Made by a program: the position numbers and the translations under genes. This document shows, piece by piece, positions 46,301 through 59,300 of a DNA stretch of 64,000 nucleotides. The notes beneath the pieces were generated by a model. The model made no database searches. It had not been told where the DNA came from and was given only the letters and a program-made list of their open reading frames with translations. This stretch comes from Vitis vinifera (taxonomy: Eukaryota; Streptophyta; Magnoliopsida; Vitales; Vitaceae), in NCBI RefSeq assembly GCF_030704535.1, contig NC_081817.1:4597501-4661500 (forward strand), in the 5' to 3' direction. Each line of letters starts with the position of its first letter. Position 1 is the stretch's first letter.

Positions 46301-49300
46301 AACAATCAGTAGTTTGAACTTTCCATTTTGTATAATGCCAGAGGTCATAGTTTCTTTTGGACTGACCCATCAAAATCTGGATTGCTGCTTTTACATGTAC
46401 AGTTATGTACATCAATCTAATGCCTATGGCGAAAATATATCTACAGTTAATTTGTTAAGTTACCAACCTGATATTCAAGATCATCAGCAGCAAAATATAG
46501 AGGGGGTTGAGGCCCATTCTCCTGTCCAGGCAGCCCTCCAGATCTTAACACATCACAGAGAACCTAATGCAGTTCATCAATAGTTCAGACCTTTTGCATG
46601 GAAACAAATTATCAGGGTCATAGAAGAAGATTACAAATGCTAAGAACAGAACGCAAGTCTCAATTCCAAATCCAAGTTACTCATAAGAACAACAAGGTTG
46701 ATGCTTCAGACAATATCTTAAAATGAAATTCATTTTTTATTTTTTATTAAAAACTATGATTCTCCAATGCTTCACTATTACAAACCTCACAAAGGACCAA
46801 ATATGAATCTACTCTATGAGGCTTGATCTAAACTATTTTGGGATGGATGAACAAATAATATTTCATCATTCAACTGCATCTAGGACCAGACTTCCTGATG
46901 GGGGAAAGCCTTTTAAAGTTTATTCAAGGAAGAAAGGGAAGACCTAAGTAAACTTTAAGTAGGATTAATATTAATTAGAATTGAATAGGGATTGGTATTT
47001 ATTGGAGTCTAATTAGGATTAGCTAGTTGAGTTATAATATAATTAAAATTTGAGTCATGATAGGTTATTAGAGTCCTAGTAGACTTTGGATGTTATAATT
47101 AGAATTAGAATCATAATAGGTTATTAGAGTCCTAGTAGACTTTGGATTTCTTAGAGAAGCCTATAAATAGGCTAATCAATGTAAATCAAATGAATGAATT
47201 TGATGAATAATATTATACTTTCCTTCATTGCAAAGTTGCAACCCTCAATGTTGAGACTCCATTGATTTTCTTCTAGGTGAGACTCCTAGAAGGCCTTAGT
47301 GAGACTCTAAGGTTTTTCATCTTTTCTTCATTGTTTTCTTCTTTCTCTCTATTTCTTATCTTATAATTTTCTCTACCATAAAATTTATTCCTTGTTCCTC
47401 TCCTTACACCCTAAAAATAAAACCCTAGCCCACTTACCCTTGAGTGTAGGCAACCATCCTAAGGTTGTCCTACATCAATTTTGGTATCAGAGCCAAAGTT
47501 CTTGACTTGAAGGCATATGCAATTAAGGAGCGGAGCAACTTATGCAAGCATGAGTTCCAAAAAAACTTCTAGCAATCAAGATGCCGCTACAATACGCTTG
47601 GAGGAAATTTCAGCCACACAATAATCCCATCCAGATGCTATAATACAACTAAATAGCAAACTTGATGAGATCATGAAGTTATTAGAAAAGAGTCAAGAAA
47701 AACGACCAGTTGAAGAGGAGATTGCAAGTCATCAATTTAGACAATCGCAAAGTCGATCACGCGAAGAACAAGACAATTTTATGATGGGGAATCAAAGAAG
47801 GGCCAAACTTTTGGAGCTAGATGATGATGTGACCAAAAAGGTACGTCTTGAAGTTGCTGAATTTTATGGAAAACTAAATCCAACAGCTTTTCTTGATTGG
47901 ATTATGTCAATGGAAGATTACTTTGATTGGTATGCAATGCCCGAAAATAGAAAAGTTCGTTTTGTGAAAGCAAAGTTGAAAGGAGCAGCACGTCTATGGT
48001 GGCATAATATTGAGAATCAAGTTCATAGAACTGGCCAACCACCTATTGACACATGGGACGAGATGAAGTTGAAGATGAAGGAGCACTTTCTCCCAACTGA
48101 TTATGAACAACTTATGTATACAAAATTGTTTTCCCTTAAACAAGGAACCAAGTCCGTTGAAGAATATACAGAAGAATTCCATGAATTGAGCATTCGAAAT
48201 CAAGTGCGGGAAAGTGATGCTCAACTTGCAGCCCGCTACAAAGCTGGACTTCGAAGATTCAACTTGAGATGATAGTTGCACACACTTATACTGTAGATGA
48301 CATTTATCAACTAGCCCTCAAAATAGAAGAAGGCCTCAAATTTTGGGTTTCCAGGCATCCAAGTTCACAAATTGGGAGCACTTTCTCCAACAGGACAGCA
48401 AGCAAACCTTTAAGCACATCAAACTTCAGAACTTCTAATCATGGGAATGGTGGGGGCAACACTCAACAAATTTCGAATGTGGCTCATAAGAATGATAATA
48501 AGGGTAAAAATTCAATGAGTAATGGAGATAGAAAAGTAGACGTGACTCCTTTATGCTTTAAGTGTGGTGGGTATGGTCATTATGCTGTTGTATGCCCAAC
48601 CAAAGGTTTACACTTTTGTGTTGAAGAACCAGAATCTGAATTGGAAAGTTACCCAAAGGAAGAAGAGACCTACAATGAAGATGAAGTTAGTGAAGAATGT
48701 GACTACTATGATGGTATGACGGAAGGACATAGTCTTGTAGTACGACCTTTATTAACCATTCCAAAAGTAAAAGGAGAAGAAGATTGGCGACGTACTAGCA
48801 TTTTCCAAACACGTATTTCTTGCCAAGGGAGATTATGCACCATGATCATTGATGGAGGTAGCAGTTTGAACATAGCTTCACAAGAATTTGTAGAGAAGCT
48901 AAACCTTAAAACAGAGAGACATCCAAATCCATTCAGAGTAGCATGGGTTAATGACACCTCTATCACGGTAAGTTTTCGCTGTTTAGTAACATTCCTTTTT
49001 GGTAAGGACTTTGAAGAGTCTATATGGTGTGAGGTCTTACCCATTAAAGTAAGTCATATTTTACTTGGAAGACCTTGGCTCTTTGATAGAAGAGTTCAAC
49101 ATGACGGCTATGAAAATACATATGCTCTCATACACAACGGACGTAAGAAGATCCTTCGTCCAATGAAAGAAGTCCCTCCAATTAAGAAGTCAGATGAGAA
49201 TGCACAACCAAAAAAGGTACTTACTATGTGTCAATTTGAAAATGAGAGCAAGGAAACTAAAGTTATTTTTGCTTTAATGGCTCTGAAAGTGGAAGAATTT

Positions 49301-52300
49301 AAAGAACAAGATAAAGAATATCCAGCAAACGTACGTAAAATCCTTGATGACTTTTCTGACTTGTGGCCTGCAGAGTTACCTAATCAACTCCCTCCTATGC
49401 GTGACGTACAACATGTCATTGATTTGATTCCCGGTGCATTACCACATTTACCAGCCTACAGAATGAATCCAACAGAGCATGTTGAATTGAAAAGGCAAGT
49501 TGATGAATTACTTACTAAAGGCTTTAATCGTGAAAGCCTAAGTCCTTGTGGAGTTCCTACCCTACTAACACCAAAGAAGGATGGATCATGGCGGATGTGT
49601 GTGGATAGTCGTGCAATCAACAAAATCACTATCAAGTATCGATTTCCAATTCCAAGACTTGATAACATGCTAGATATGATGGTTGGATCAGTAATCTTCT
49701 CAAAAATTGATTTAAGAAGTGGATATCATCAAATACGTATTAGACCAGGGGATGAATGGAAGACATCTTTCAAAACTAAGGATGGATTGTATAAGTGGTT
49801 AGTCATGCCGTTTGGACTAACCAATGCTCCAAGTACCTTCATGCGGATTATGACGCAGGTATTAAAACCTTTTATTGAACAGTTTGTTGTTGTCTATTTT
49901 GATGATATTCTTATCTATAGTCGATCTTGTGAAGATCATGAGGAACACTTGAAGCAAGTAATGCGCACTCTCAAGGCTGAAAAGTTTTACATTAATTTGA
50001 AAAAATGTACTTTCATGAGCCCTAGTGTTGTATTTTTTGGCTTTGTTGTGTCTTCTAAGGGTGTTGAAACAGATCCGGAGAAGATCAAAGCTATTGTTGA
50101 TTGGCCAGTACCAACAAATATCCATGAGGTGCGAAGCTTCCATGGAATGGCTACATTCTATCGACGATTTATTCGAAATTTCAGCTCTATTATGGCCCCA
50201 ATTACTGAATGCATGAAACCTGGTTTATTTATTTGGACCAAGGCGGCCAACAAGGCATTTGAAGAAATCAAATCCAAGATGGTGAACCCTCCTATCCTAC
50301 GCCTACCAGACTTTGAGAAAGTATTTGAGGTGGCCTGTGATGCTTCTCATGTGGGAATTGGAGCAGTTCTTAGCCAAGAGGGACATCCTGTGGCTTTCTT
50401 TAGTGAGAAGCTCAATGGGGCAAAGAAAAAATACTCCACATATGATCTTGAATTCTATGCGGTGGTGCAAGCAATTAGGCATTGGCAACATTATCTCAGT
50501 TACAAGGAATTTGTTTTGTATTCACATCATAAAGTCTTGCGATATCTTAATTCTCAAAAGAAGCTTAACTCTCGACATGCAAAGTGGAGTAGTTTTCTTC
50601 AACTGTTTACCTTTAATTTAAACCATTGTGCAGGAATTGAAAATAAAGTAGCTGATGCCCTTAGTAGGAAGGCCCTTCTCTTAGTAAACATGTCAACCAC
50701 TACAATTGGATTTGAAGAATTAAAGCATTGCTATGACAATGATGCTGATTTTGGAGATGTTTATTCCTCTCTTTTGAGTAGTTCAAAAGCAACATGTATT
50801 GATTTCCAGATTTTAGAAGGGTACTTGTTTTATAAAAATCGTTTATGCTTACTAAGGACTTCTCTACGTGATCATGTCATATGGGAACTTCATGGAGGCG
50901 GAATGGGTGGACATTTTGGACGAGATAAGACCATTGCTTTGGTGGAAGATCGCTTCTTTTGGCCTAGTTTAAAGAAGGATGTTTGGAAGGTTATCAAACA
51001 ATGTCGAGCATGTCAAGTAGGAAAATGTTCAAAGCAAAATACGGGGTTATATACGCCATTACCAGTTCCTTCCAAACCTTAGGAAGACTTGAGCATGGAT
51101 TTTGTACTTGGATTACCAAGGACACAACGGGGCTTTGATTCTATATTTGTTGTGGTTGATAGATTTTCCAAAATGGCACATTTTATCCCATGTAAGAAGG
51201 TTTCGGATGCTTCTTATGTTGCTGCCTTATTCTTTAAAGAAGTAGTTCGATTGCATGGATTACCACAATCCATTGTTTCTGATCGCAATGTCAAGTTTAT
51301 GAGCTATTTTTGGAAAACCTTGTGGGCCAAGCTAGGTACTCAATTAAAATTTTCAAGTTCTTTTCATCTTCAAACTGATGGACAAACAGAAGTTGTCAAT
51401 CGCAGTCTTGGTAATCTTTTGAGATGCATTGCGAGAGTTCAGTTGAGAAATTGGGATAATGTCTTACCACAAGCCGAATTTGCTTTCAATAGCTCCACTA
51501 ATCGTACTATTGGGTACTCACCTTTTGAAGTGGCATATGGGCTGAAACCTAAGCAACCTGTTGATCTTATACCATTACCTACTTCTGTCCGCACCAGCCA
51601 AGATGGTGATGCATTTGCACGTCATATACGAGATATACATGAAAAGGTACGAGAAAAAATCAAAATTAGCAATGAGAACTATAAAGAGGCAGCAAATGCA
51701 CATCGAAGATATATTCAATTTCAAGAAGGTGATCTAGTGATAGTTCATTTACGACCAGAAAGATTTCATCCGAGCACATATCAAAAGCTTCAAGCTAAGA
51801 AAGCGGGTCCATTTCGGGTACTAAAGCGGTTGGGTGAGAATGCTTATTTGTTAGAGCTCCCTTCAAACTTGCATTTTAGTCCAATATTTAATGTAGAAGA
51901 TTTGTATATCTACCATGGCCATCACAACGATGTAAGTGAAGAGTTGGATCTTCAATTACCACCTACTCTTAGCCCACGTCCTGAGATCGAGTATGTTCTT
52001 GATGATCAACTTGTGTCTACTCAACAAGGTGGATACCAAAAATTTTTTGTGAAATGGCGAGGCAAACCACATTCTGAGAATACATGGATTACGACAACGG
52101 ATTTTCAGAAGATTAACCCCGATCTCTATGAATTGTATCAAGCATCTAACTCGTCGGAGCCGAGTTCTTTCAAGCCGGGGAGAATTGATGGGGGAAAGCC
52201 TTTTAAAGTTTATTCAAGGAAGAAAGGGAAGACCTAAGTAAACTTTAAGTAGGATTAATATTAATTAGAATTGAATAGGGATTGGTATTTATTGGAGTCT

Positions 52301-55300
52301 AATTAGGATTAGCTAGTTGAGTTATAATATAATTAGAATTTGAGTCATGATAGGTTATTAGAATTCTAGTAGACTTTGGATGTTATAATTAGAATTAGAA
52401 TCATAATAGGTTATTAGAGTCCTAGTAGACTTTGGATTTCTTAGAGAAGCCTATAAATAGGTTAATCAATGTAAATCAAAGGAATGAATTTGATGAATAA
52501 TATTATATTTTCTTTCATTGCAAGGTTGCAACCCTCAATGGTGAGACTCCATTGATTTTCTTCTAGGTGAGACTCCTAGAAGGCCTTAGTGAGACTCTAA
52601 AGTTTTTCATCTTTTCTTCATTGTTTTCTTCTTTCTCTCTATTTCTTATCTTATAATTTTCTCTACCATAAAATTTATTCTTTGTTCCTCTCCTTACACC
52701 CTAAAAATAAAACCCTAGCCCACCTACCCTTGAGTGTAGGCAACCATCCTAAGGTTGTCCTACATCACTTCCACTCACATTTTAGGCCAAAATAACTTCA
52801 ATAAATAAAGGCTTTTTTGTTCAGCACGTCCGTTCATTTTATAAGGACTTCATTTGAAAAAAAAAAAAAGGGATTATTTAATAAAATTGGCATAGAGAAA
52901 TATATCCCATGGAACATCTCAAAACCCACTTATTTAATACATGATGTGCATCCTATATGTGGATACCAGTGTTAGAATCATTGGAATTAATACAAATTAC
53001 TGTATAAAAAATATCTTCCCTCCAAGATAAATTTACTGTATTCATATACTATTATTGTACTCCTAAAAAATGTTTAAGGAAAAAACTAAGGCCTACATCT
53101 TTCAAGATAACATGACTTTCAAGTAACAAGCTACACTGAATGAATAGAGAAACATTTTTCCTAGATGGTTATGAAAGCTTACTTCAAGGATCACCGAGGG
53201 AAATTATAGCTCAAAATTTGATGCTGAATATTGGTGGTAAAAGGAGTTGGAAGAATTTTAAGTTCACAAGTACCCATTACTTGTGTTAAAAAGCTCTCGT
53301 TCTTTACACTTTAAGTTAGTTAGCATAGTTGATGAAATTGAGCGCATAGCCAATGTACACATCAGCTACCAGATAATGAATTCTAAAGAAACATAACGAA
53401 TGCAACAGTTTACTGGAACTCTGAGGGCAGCATGGTTTTATAGTAATTGTAATTTGAATTTTAAAGGCAAAGTTAACTGGCTCACAGAGTAGAAAAGAAA
53501 GTAAAAAAGAAATACCTGAATGTCCCTTCCCCAATCAACAGGATCACTGACAACAAATGCTGCTTTAACTCTGTCAGATAAAAGATCATATCTTGGCACC
53601 AAGTCCTTGGTGTTGGCTTTGCTATTAAATATCTTCTCTGTTGTCCAGTTTTTATATTGAGATACAGGATCGATGTTCTTAAAGTAAGATGCATACTCAT
53701 CTAATGAGAGAACTTTTCTGCACATGAAATCAATTTAGCTTAGTATAAAATCTGACAAATTATGCCATGAAAATCAAGAACCAGTCAGACCAAGACATAA
53801 GTCTATGAACTTACTTGAAACCATATTCAGACATCACAAGAGCAGGTTCCCCCTTTCCAAGGGCAATGATGAGTTCATTCTCAAATCTGAAGAAGGAAAT
53901 ATCCATTGAACTAATCGCAAGATAATAAGTGAGTTTCATATAATATTGCAGTGGAACAGTTTTCAAGAATTTCTGTATCAGTGTAAGTTTCAAAAGGTCA
54001 AATAAGATGGTGATTCTTCGGGGTTCTATCCAAATGCAGCCACTTCATGACAAAAGCTGAAATTTAGGTCTGTTACCAGTTCTACCTCCTAAATTATCAA
54101 AGAAACCTGCACTGATTAATGGATGATGTCTAAAAATGTTATATCCTTCAAAATAAGTTTATTTAAGCAAAGCTATCTGAATCAACAGTCTCCAAGTCAA
54201 TTCCTATAAATTCAGTTGGTCTTGAACATGACTATCCTTTAACATTTTCAATTTCTAATGAAAAGATTTCTTATTTAAGGAAATATTTGATTATCTTTAT
54301 GATGATCAATCTATATAAAAGGATTAAGTCTAAATCAATCAGTTCTCTGAACACATACTTAATGATAGGAAAAAATGCATAAGAAGTTTTTAGAATATAA
54401 CAAAATCTAAATTATGACATAATTGCTTTATGGCCATCAGAAATTTTCATAAAAGGATGATTTTCTTGCTAAGAAAGTCACAGGTATGATGGCCATCAGA
54501 CTGGTCCAACTTCATCCAGTGAAAGCAAATTGGGAATAAGAATGAAATAATCACAAGCTCTTGAATTTCACTTTCCCAAAACTCAGCTACCCCTTTGGAT
54601 CAGCTAATGTGTCAACTGACTCCATTCATTCATTACTAATTAGTAAGAGATGATGGGAAACTGGAATCATCTCAATAAATGCAGCCAATTTCTCAATACA
54701 AACTACGCATTTTTTAATATAGCCTTGCACTGTCCACTTGCATGTATTAGTCTGCTCAGGGAGATAAAGCAACAAAAAGAAATGAAATTAGCAAATGTTA
54801 TAGGTGTGATTGCTCTGTTGCAGAGTCCTTCATTGGTTGTGAGACTAGGTTGATATGTAGGACCATTTTCAAGATTATACCACCAAAAAAAAAAACAAAA
54901 ACCAAGTTTTTTGGAGAAAATAAATTTGGTCTTGAGCTCCTAAATGTTTAAATAGAACAAACTCACGTGAAATTAACATAAATATACCTCTTCAACAAAT
55001 TTTTAAAAGGAGAGTGACCCTGCACAACCTGCATGAGGATGACAGAAAATTGAGAGCATGCCAAAATTTTCCAGTCAAACAATAATTTCTGGAAACATAA
55101 AAAAGAGGAATCTGGCATTATATTCTTCTACCAATTGAAAAAAAAAATTGAACACTACCTGAGAAGGTAAAATGTTTACTCCCAAAAGTTCACTTAATTC
55201 AGAGGCTCGTCTAGATTCTGGGATCCCGCCACCTATTCAATGGAATGTAACTATCAGTTATTCTACTGCACTACTAGATTTCACACTCCCAAAAGAGATA

Positions 55301-56870
55301 CACATTTAAGAAAGATATAACATTTCCCTACCCTGGTCTCATGCAAAACAATTTCCCAATAATGCTCACTTGAGTTTGGTAAAGATGAGAATGCATGATT
55401 CTATTGAATGAATTGAGTTTCAGAAATGAGTTAGTATACAGATGCTTCTTTTAGAAATAAATGGGAGACACGCTCATATCAGACAAATAAGTAGAATAAA
55501 AAAAATAGATTACTGCATTATGAATCAAGCATACAGATGTCTAGTCCCTTCTTTGAACAATTAAAGGCAGTTTCTATTTAAATTGTGAACATTGAAACTT
55601 TTAAAAAAGGTTATCATTCCTCATGAAGACGGTTGGAACTCGGGTTTCAGATGTCTTTGTTAAGAATGAACTTGATAAGCAGGATTAATAACTGACAGAA
55701 CAAGTTGTCCAGTTTGATAAGCAGGTTTCAGGTTGTATAGAATTTATGATTTATTAATTTGGCTATGTGTAGAAGAATGGTTCTGATATTTCACAATTTG
55801 AAAAATCTTTTTTTTCCTTCGCTTCTTCACCAATCTGTTACAGACCAAGTAATCAAAAATACGAAATAGAAAATCAAATGTGCTGTTGTCATTCCATAAT
55901 CATTCAAAGTTCAGGAAATCATAAATAATTTGAAAATTATTTTTGAAAATCAGAAAAATATTTTGAAAATTTTATAGAATTATAAAGATGTATTCGGGGT
56001 GTTGTTCTCAGATGATAAATTGGGAATTTTTCAAAAATTTGAAAATAGTTTGAGAATTCTGTTTCTTGGAAATATGAATCAACTGAATGAGGACTATTAG
56101 AATGAAAGAATCAACCAAATGACTCACCGTTTGTCAAGAAAAGGAATGGAAACTTCAAGGCACCTACAAACCAGTGATAACTTCAAGTCACCATGACAAA
56201 AAGCCAAATGAATTGAATTAAAATGAATACAAAATAACGATATTTACTACCACTGATTCCGTTTGATTCCAAAGAAAATCTATTCGTTTACTTGGGACCC
56301 AAAAATACAAATGACTCCACTCAAATTGACCCTAATCCAAACATTTGGCTTACTTGAGCTGAGGCGAATTTTCGTTTTTTTTTTCCGAAAACCAAAATAT
56401 ATCATTCAAAAAAAAATCCAGAGTTTTCTCGGGAATCAAATGAAGGGTGTTGCCAAATCAATTCCAAGCTCTAGAAAGAGAGTTGAATGTGATAGTACCA
56501 TAGTCTCTGTACAATCTTCTCAAAGCTTGAGGGGAGCCTCCAATGGGCACGCGGCCACGAAGGATAACCCCATCGATGTCAAACGCGATACCAAACGACG
56601 ACCTGCAACCACCAAACACTATAAACCTCCATTTGCCTGTCGAGGAAATACAGAAAAATCATTTTTCGAAAAAGAAAAAAATAAAAACAACAGAACTATA
56701 GTTCTGATTTCTTTTACTTTTTCCCTGCATTTTCTCGAGGGTTGAATTGGAAACGATGGAAGAAGAAGGAACATTTCGGACCTGGAGTGAAGCTGGGACA
56801 AGAGACGTAAAGACGGCAATGGTGCTCTGTTTTTCCACCTCAACACCGTGCCAAACGGCCCAAACTTCAT
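43318..56870 (-). CDS. HAD-superfamily IIA hydrolase (CECR5/HDHD5-like), twelve exons
   Basis: A predicted phosphatase of the haloacid dehalogenase superfamily; its physiological substrate is unknown. Exons (- strand): 56782-56870, 56499-56602, 56128-56163, 55159-55232, 54988-55028, 53815-53886, 53516-53717, 46468-46563, 45950-46017, 44436-44640, 44215-44298 and 43318-43368; 1,122 nt, 373 residues. All junctions are GT/AG and in frame. Residues 1-30 are Arg/Ser/Leu-rich with no acidic residue, like a mitochondrial presequence. Motif I is FDIDGV with nucleophile Asp38 and Asp40; motif II FLTNG has Thr75; motif III SFGKPNP has Lys274; motif IV GDNPLVD has Asp318 and Asp323. All catalytic residues are present. 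The exon 1 donor (AG/GTCCGA) is weak, and a different first exon remains possible. Intron 7 (46564-53515) holds a complete chromovirus, which accounts for about half of the gene's length. Confidence 0.9.
46891..46895. repeat. Target-site duplication CTTCC (left copy, chromovirus)
   Basis: Directly before the TG of the left LTR; repeated at 52768-52772. Confidence 0.95.
46896..47477 (+). repeat. 5' LTR of the chromovirus (582 bp)
   Basis: Starts TGATGGGGGAAAGCC and ends TTGTCCTACATCA. It contains CTATAAATAGG (about 47161-47171) as a likely TATA region and an internal duplication (AGGTTATTAGAGTCCTAGTA, about 47063 and 47119). Confidence 0.95.
47482..47493 (+). other. Primer-binding site, tRNA-iMet type
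   Basis: TGGTATCAGAGC four bases after the 5' LTR, the standard complement of the initiator tRNA-Met 3' end. Confidence 0.9.
47550..52237 (+). pseudogene. Chromovirus gag-pol with chromodomain, three lesions
   Basis: Gag starts at ATG 47550 but meets TAA at 47622-47624. The capsid core (AARLWWHNIE, LPTDYEQLMYTKL) follows to about 48255, where the frame shifts into the rest of the polyprotein. Next come a CCHC knuckle (C2-X2-C-X4-H-X4-C, about 48554-48595), protease IIDGGSS (about 48847), reverse transcriptase with YFDD at 49895-49906, and RNase H whose usual Asp in the SDH motif is His (LYSHHKVLRY, about 50520). The integrase zinc finger lies at 50890-51020. A TAG at 51080-51082, where Trp is usual, cuts the integrase before its catalytic core (SMDFVLGLP, SDRNVKF, TDGQTEVVNR). 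The C-terminal chromodomain (FFVKWRGKPHSENTW, about 52040-52090) marks the chromovirus clade and would direct integration to marked chromatin. The frame runs 52 bp into the 3' LTR. Confidence 0.93.
52177..52185 (+). other. Polypurine tract of the chromovirus
   Basis: GGGGAGAAT directly before the 3' LTR; it lies inside the open pol frame. Confidence 0.75.
52186..52767 (+). repeat. 3' LTR of the chromovirus (582 bp)
   Basis: Same length as the left LTR, with about 12 substitutions and no indels. The pol frame ends inside it at 52237. Confidence 0.95.
52768..52772. repeat. Target-site duplication CTTCC (right copy, chromovirus)
   Basis: Direct repeat of 46891-46895. Confidence 0.95.
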
Positions 56871-57599
56871 CGTTCGCCTTTCACTCCCTCAGCAACCTGC
56901 CCTTAGATATAAAAAAAAATGCATATCGAAAAATGAAAACGGGTAAAACACAATATCGCGATATTTATGATATTTTCTTTCTAGCGTTTGTAATGTGAGG
57001 ATATCGATCATCCACCCATATTTATCTATGGGAAGATGGTATAAAGAGAAATTTAAAAAAAAAAAATCCTATTGATGATAAGTCCTTCTATTTATATTAA
57101 TTTCTTATCAATTACAAATTTCCTATTAAAGTTTCATGAAAAATTATAACAAATTTTTTTGTTTCCTTTGATTTTTCTCATAATTTTTATCCAATCTTTT
57201 AAAAAAAAAATTTATAAATTTAACAATTAATATTTTACAAATTTATGATATTTTCATCATTAATATCAACATAGGCAAAGCGATTTGCACTCGAGTCACC
57301 CTAAAAATTTTCATCGTTTTAACTTATATATGTCCTTAGTGATAAAGAATCCCACCACACTTTTAAATAATTTAAGTATACTAGTTTGGAGGATGATATA
57401 TTTATCATAAACCCCAAGATGTTAGTAACAATAGCAATCTTACGCGATTGATACAATGACAGTGAGTTATAACAAGCTATGAAACATTTCCAAATTGATA
57501 TAGTAGCATGTGACTATGATAGCAAGTAGGGACTCGGCTTCCATTTTCAAAGCTAAATGTGTCATATGCACCAATGCTATCATAATTGATAAAGTTGTA
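56871..57599. other. HAD-gene leader/promoter and spacer
   Basis: The first 100 bp hold the presumed - strand leader of the HAD gene; the rest is AT-rich. No TATA box or other gene was recognised. Confidence 0.4.
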
Positions 57600-59300
57600 G
57601 GATTTTAGGTGGCTCCCTCAACCTAAGGATGATCAACCCAAGAAAGACAAATGCAAATATTGCATGTATCATCATCACTCTTATGGGCATACCTTGGAAT
57701 AATGTCAAAGCCTCGAGCATGTAATGGAAATGTATATTGAAAGGGAATAACTTAAGTAATTCTTGAGTGATGAAAGTCTTGATGTTTAAGAAGCCCAAAA
57801 GGTAGATTAGATTACAACAACCTACTAAAAAAAAACTATGTTGGGTGATCTCTATTAACCGTGTAGGAGTTAAAAATTGTCAATAACAACCATTGTCGAA
57901 CATGTAAACTAAGTCGAAATACATCTCTAGTCTATTGCACCACATTAGTTAAGAGAATCCGATTTGATATTTCATGTCATCCAAGAGGGAAGTCTACTCG
58001 AAAAATGACAATGACACTCTTGTTATCAATTTGTTGGTTGCCAACTATGAAGTGCAACTCATATTGATTGATCCTGTAAGCTCCATCACTATTATTTTCT
58101 TATTAACTCACCAATGTGTGAGAATAAATTTAACGATACTGACTCCCTGACTCAAACTCTCTAGTAGGCTTAATGGAGTCATAGTAATAACCAAATGAGA
58201 AGTTATACTCTAGTAAGTGTGAGGGCTAGTACATTGATGATAGAAGTTATGGTCATTGATGTCACTTCCCCGTATATCGTTGCATTAAGAACATTGATAC
58301 GTTTTATGTGTAGTCTCCTCATAGAGTTACAAAAAATTTTGGGTGAGTAATCAACAACAAGAAAGTGTTATTGTGATAATTGGAAGGGTGCTTTTTGAAA
58401 TTTCTTCGTAAGTTCTTTAACTTTATAACAATTATAACTATTGGTGAGGAAGAAAAGGGAGATTTTCTTTTTATTTGACGAGATGGAATTTATCGACTTA
58501 GCGAAATATTTGTTCACTTGGTATATTTATATTGAAGCAAAACTATCATTTGAAGAAAAATTGCAACTAACAAAGCTCTTAAAAGAATACTAGTTGATGC
58601 TTGCTAGGAATATACCACATCTATCAAGAATTGACCCCTCTATTGTCATTTATCAATTTAACGTGAGCATGTAGTCCACTCTTGTGTAGTGAAATATAAG
58701 AAAACCCTCATTTGAGTATATATAGATTGTTAATCAAGAAGTTGGTGAATTACTCAAAACATGATTCATCATGGAGGTTCAGTGCCCCACATAGTTTACC
58801 AACACAGTTGTTGTCCCACGTAGTTAATTGACATGTATTTGTAGTTACTAAGGTGTGCTCTAAATATTACTTCTTATTTCCTCAAATAGACAAGATCATT
58901 GATGTGAATGTAAGATAGCATAGGTTATCTTTTATGGATGCATTTGCAAAATACAACAAAACCAAGATGATCTTGGGAGATGCCAAAAAGATTGCTTTTA
59001 TCACCAAGAAAAACATTTACTACTATCTTTATCAAAGGTTAGTATCCCAATTATTATTTTTGGTTTACTTAACAAAACAATGGAGGCTTACATTAATGAC
59101 ATGTTAGTGAAAACTAGGGATGAAGCACACCATGAGGATTCAAGAGCTACTTCCACGCAATGCTTAAATATGGGTTGAAACTTAACCCTTATAAAATGTG
59201 TGTTTTGGGGTTGATAGTAGAAAGTTCTCATGCTTTATTATGTGCCAACGAGGGTCAAAGTTAACCTATACCAAATTAAAGCTTTGTTTTTAGGAAGATT
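57600..59300 (+). pseudogene. Ancient Ty3/gypsy gag-pol relic
   Basis: No long frame survives, but translated scraps appear in the right order on the + strand: a Gag zinc-knuckle-like CKYCMYHHHSYGHTLE (about 57650-57700), a protease-like NYEVQLILIDPVSS (about 58042-58083), RT lead-in ARNIPHLSRIDPSIV (about 58603-58650), RT core SFMDAFAKYNKTKMI and KKIAFITKKN (about 58930-59020), the metal-site region EAYINDMLVKTRDE (about 59083-59125) and KLNPYKMC (about 59180-59202). These match a Tat/Ogre-like Ty3 pol. Many stops and frame changes make it much older than the other elements here. LTRs were not found. Confidence 0.75.

Larger units (their letters stand above)
46896..52767 (+). mobile_element. 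Chromovirus (Ty3) LTR retrotransposon inside HAD-gene intron 7
   Basis: A complete 5,872-bp element: 582-bp LTRs, tRNA-Met primer site, gag, protease, RT, RNase H, integrase with C-terminal chromodomain, purine tract and 3' LTR, flanked by CTTCC duplications. It is antisense to the host gene. The LTRs differ at about 12 of 582 positions by eye, and the coding region has three disabling lesions, so it is older than the Athila copy and not autonomous. Confidence 0.95.

Noticed and set aside
46314..46583. 89-codon + strand ORF near HAD exon 8
   Set aside because: It is the antisense shadow of exon 8 (46468-46563) extended by chance.
56263..56745. 160-codon + strand ORF
   Set aside because: It lies antisense over HAD exon 2, which has motif I on the other strand; no independent support.
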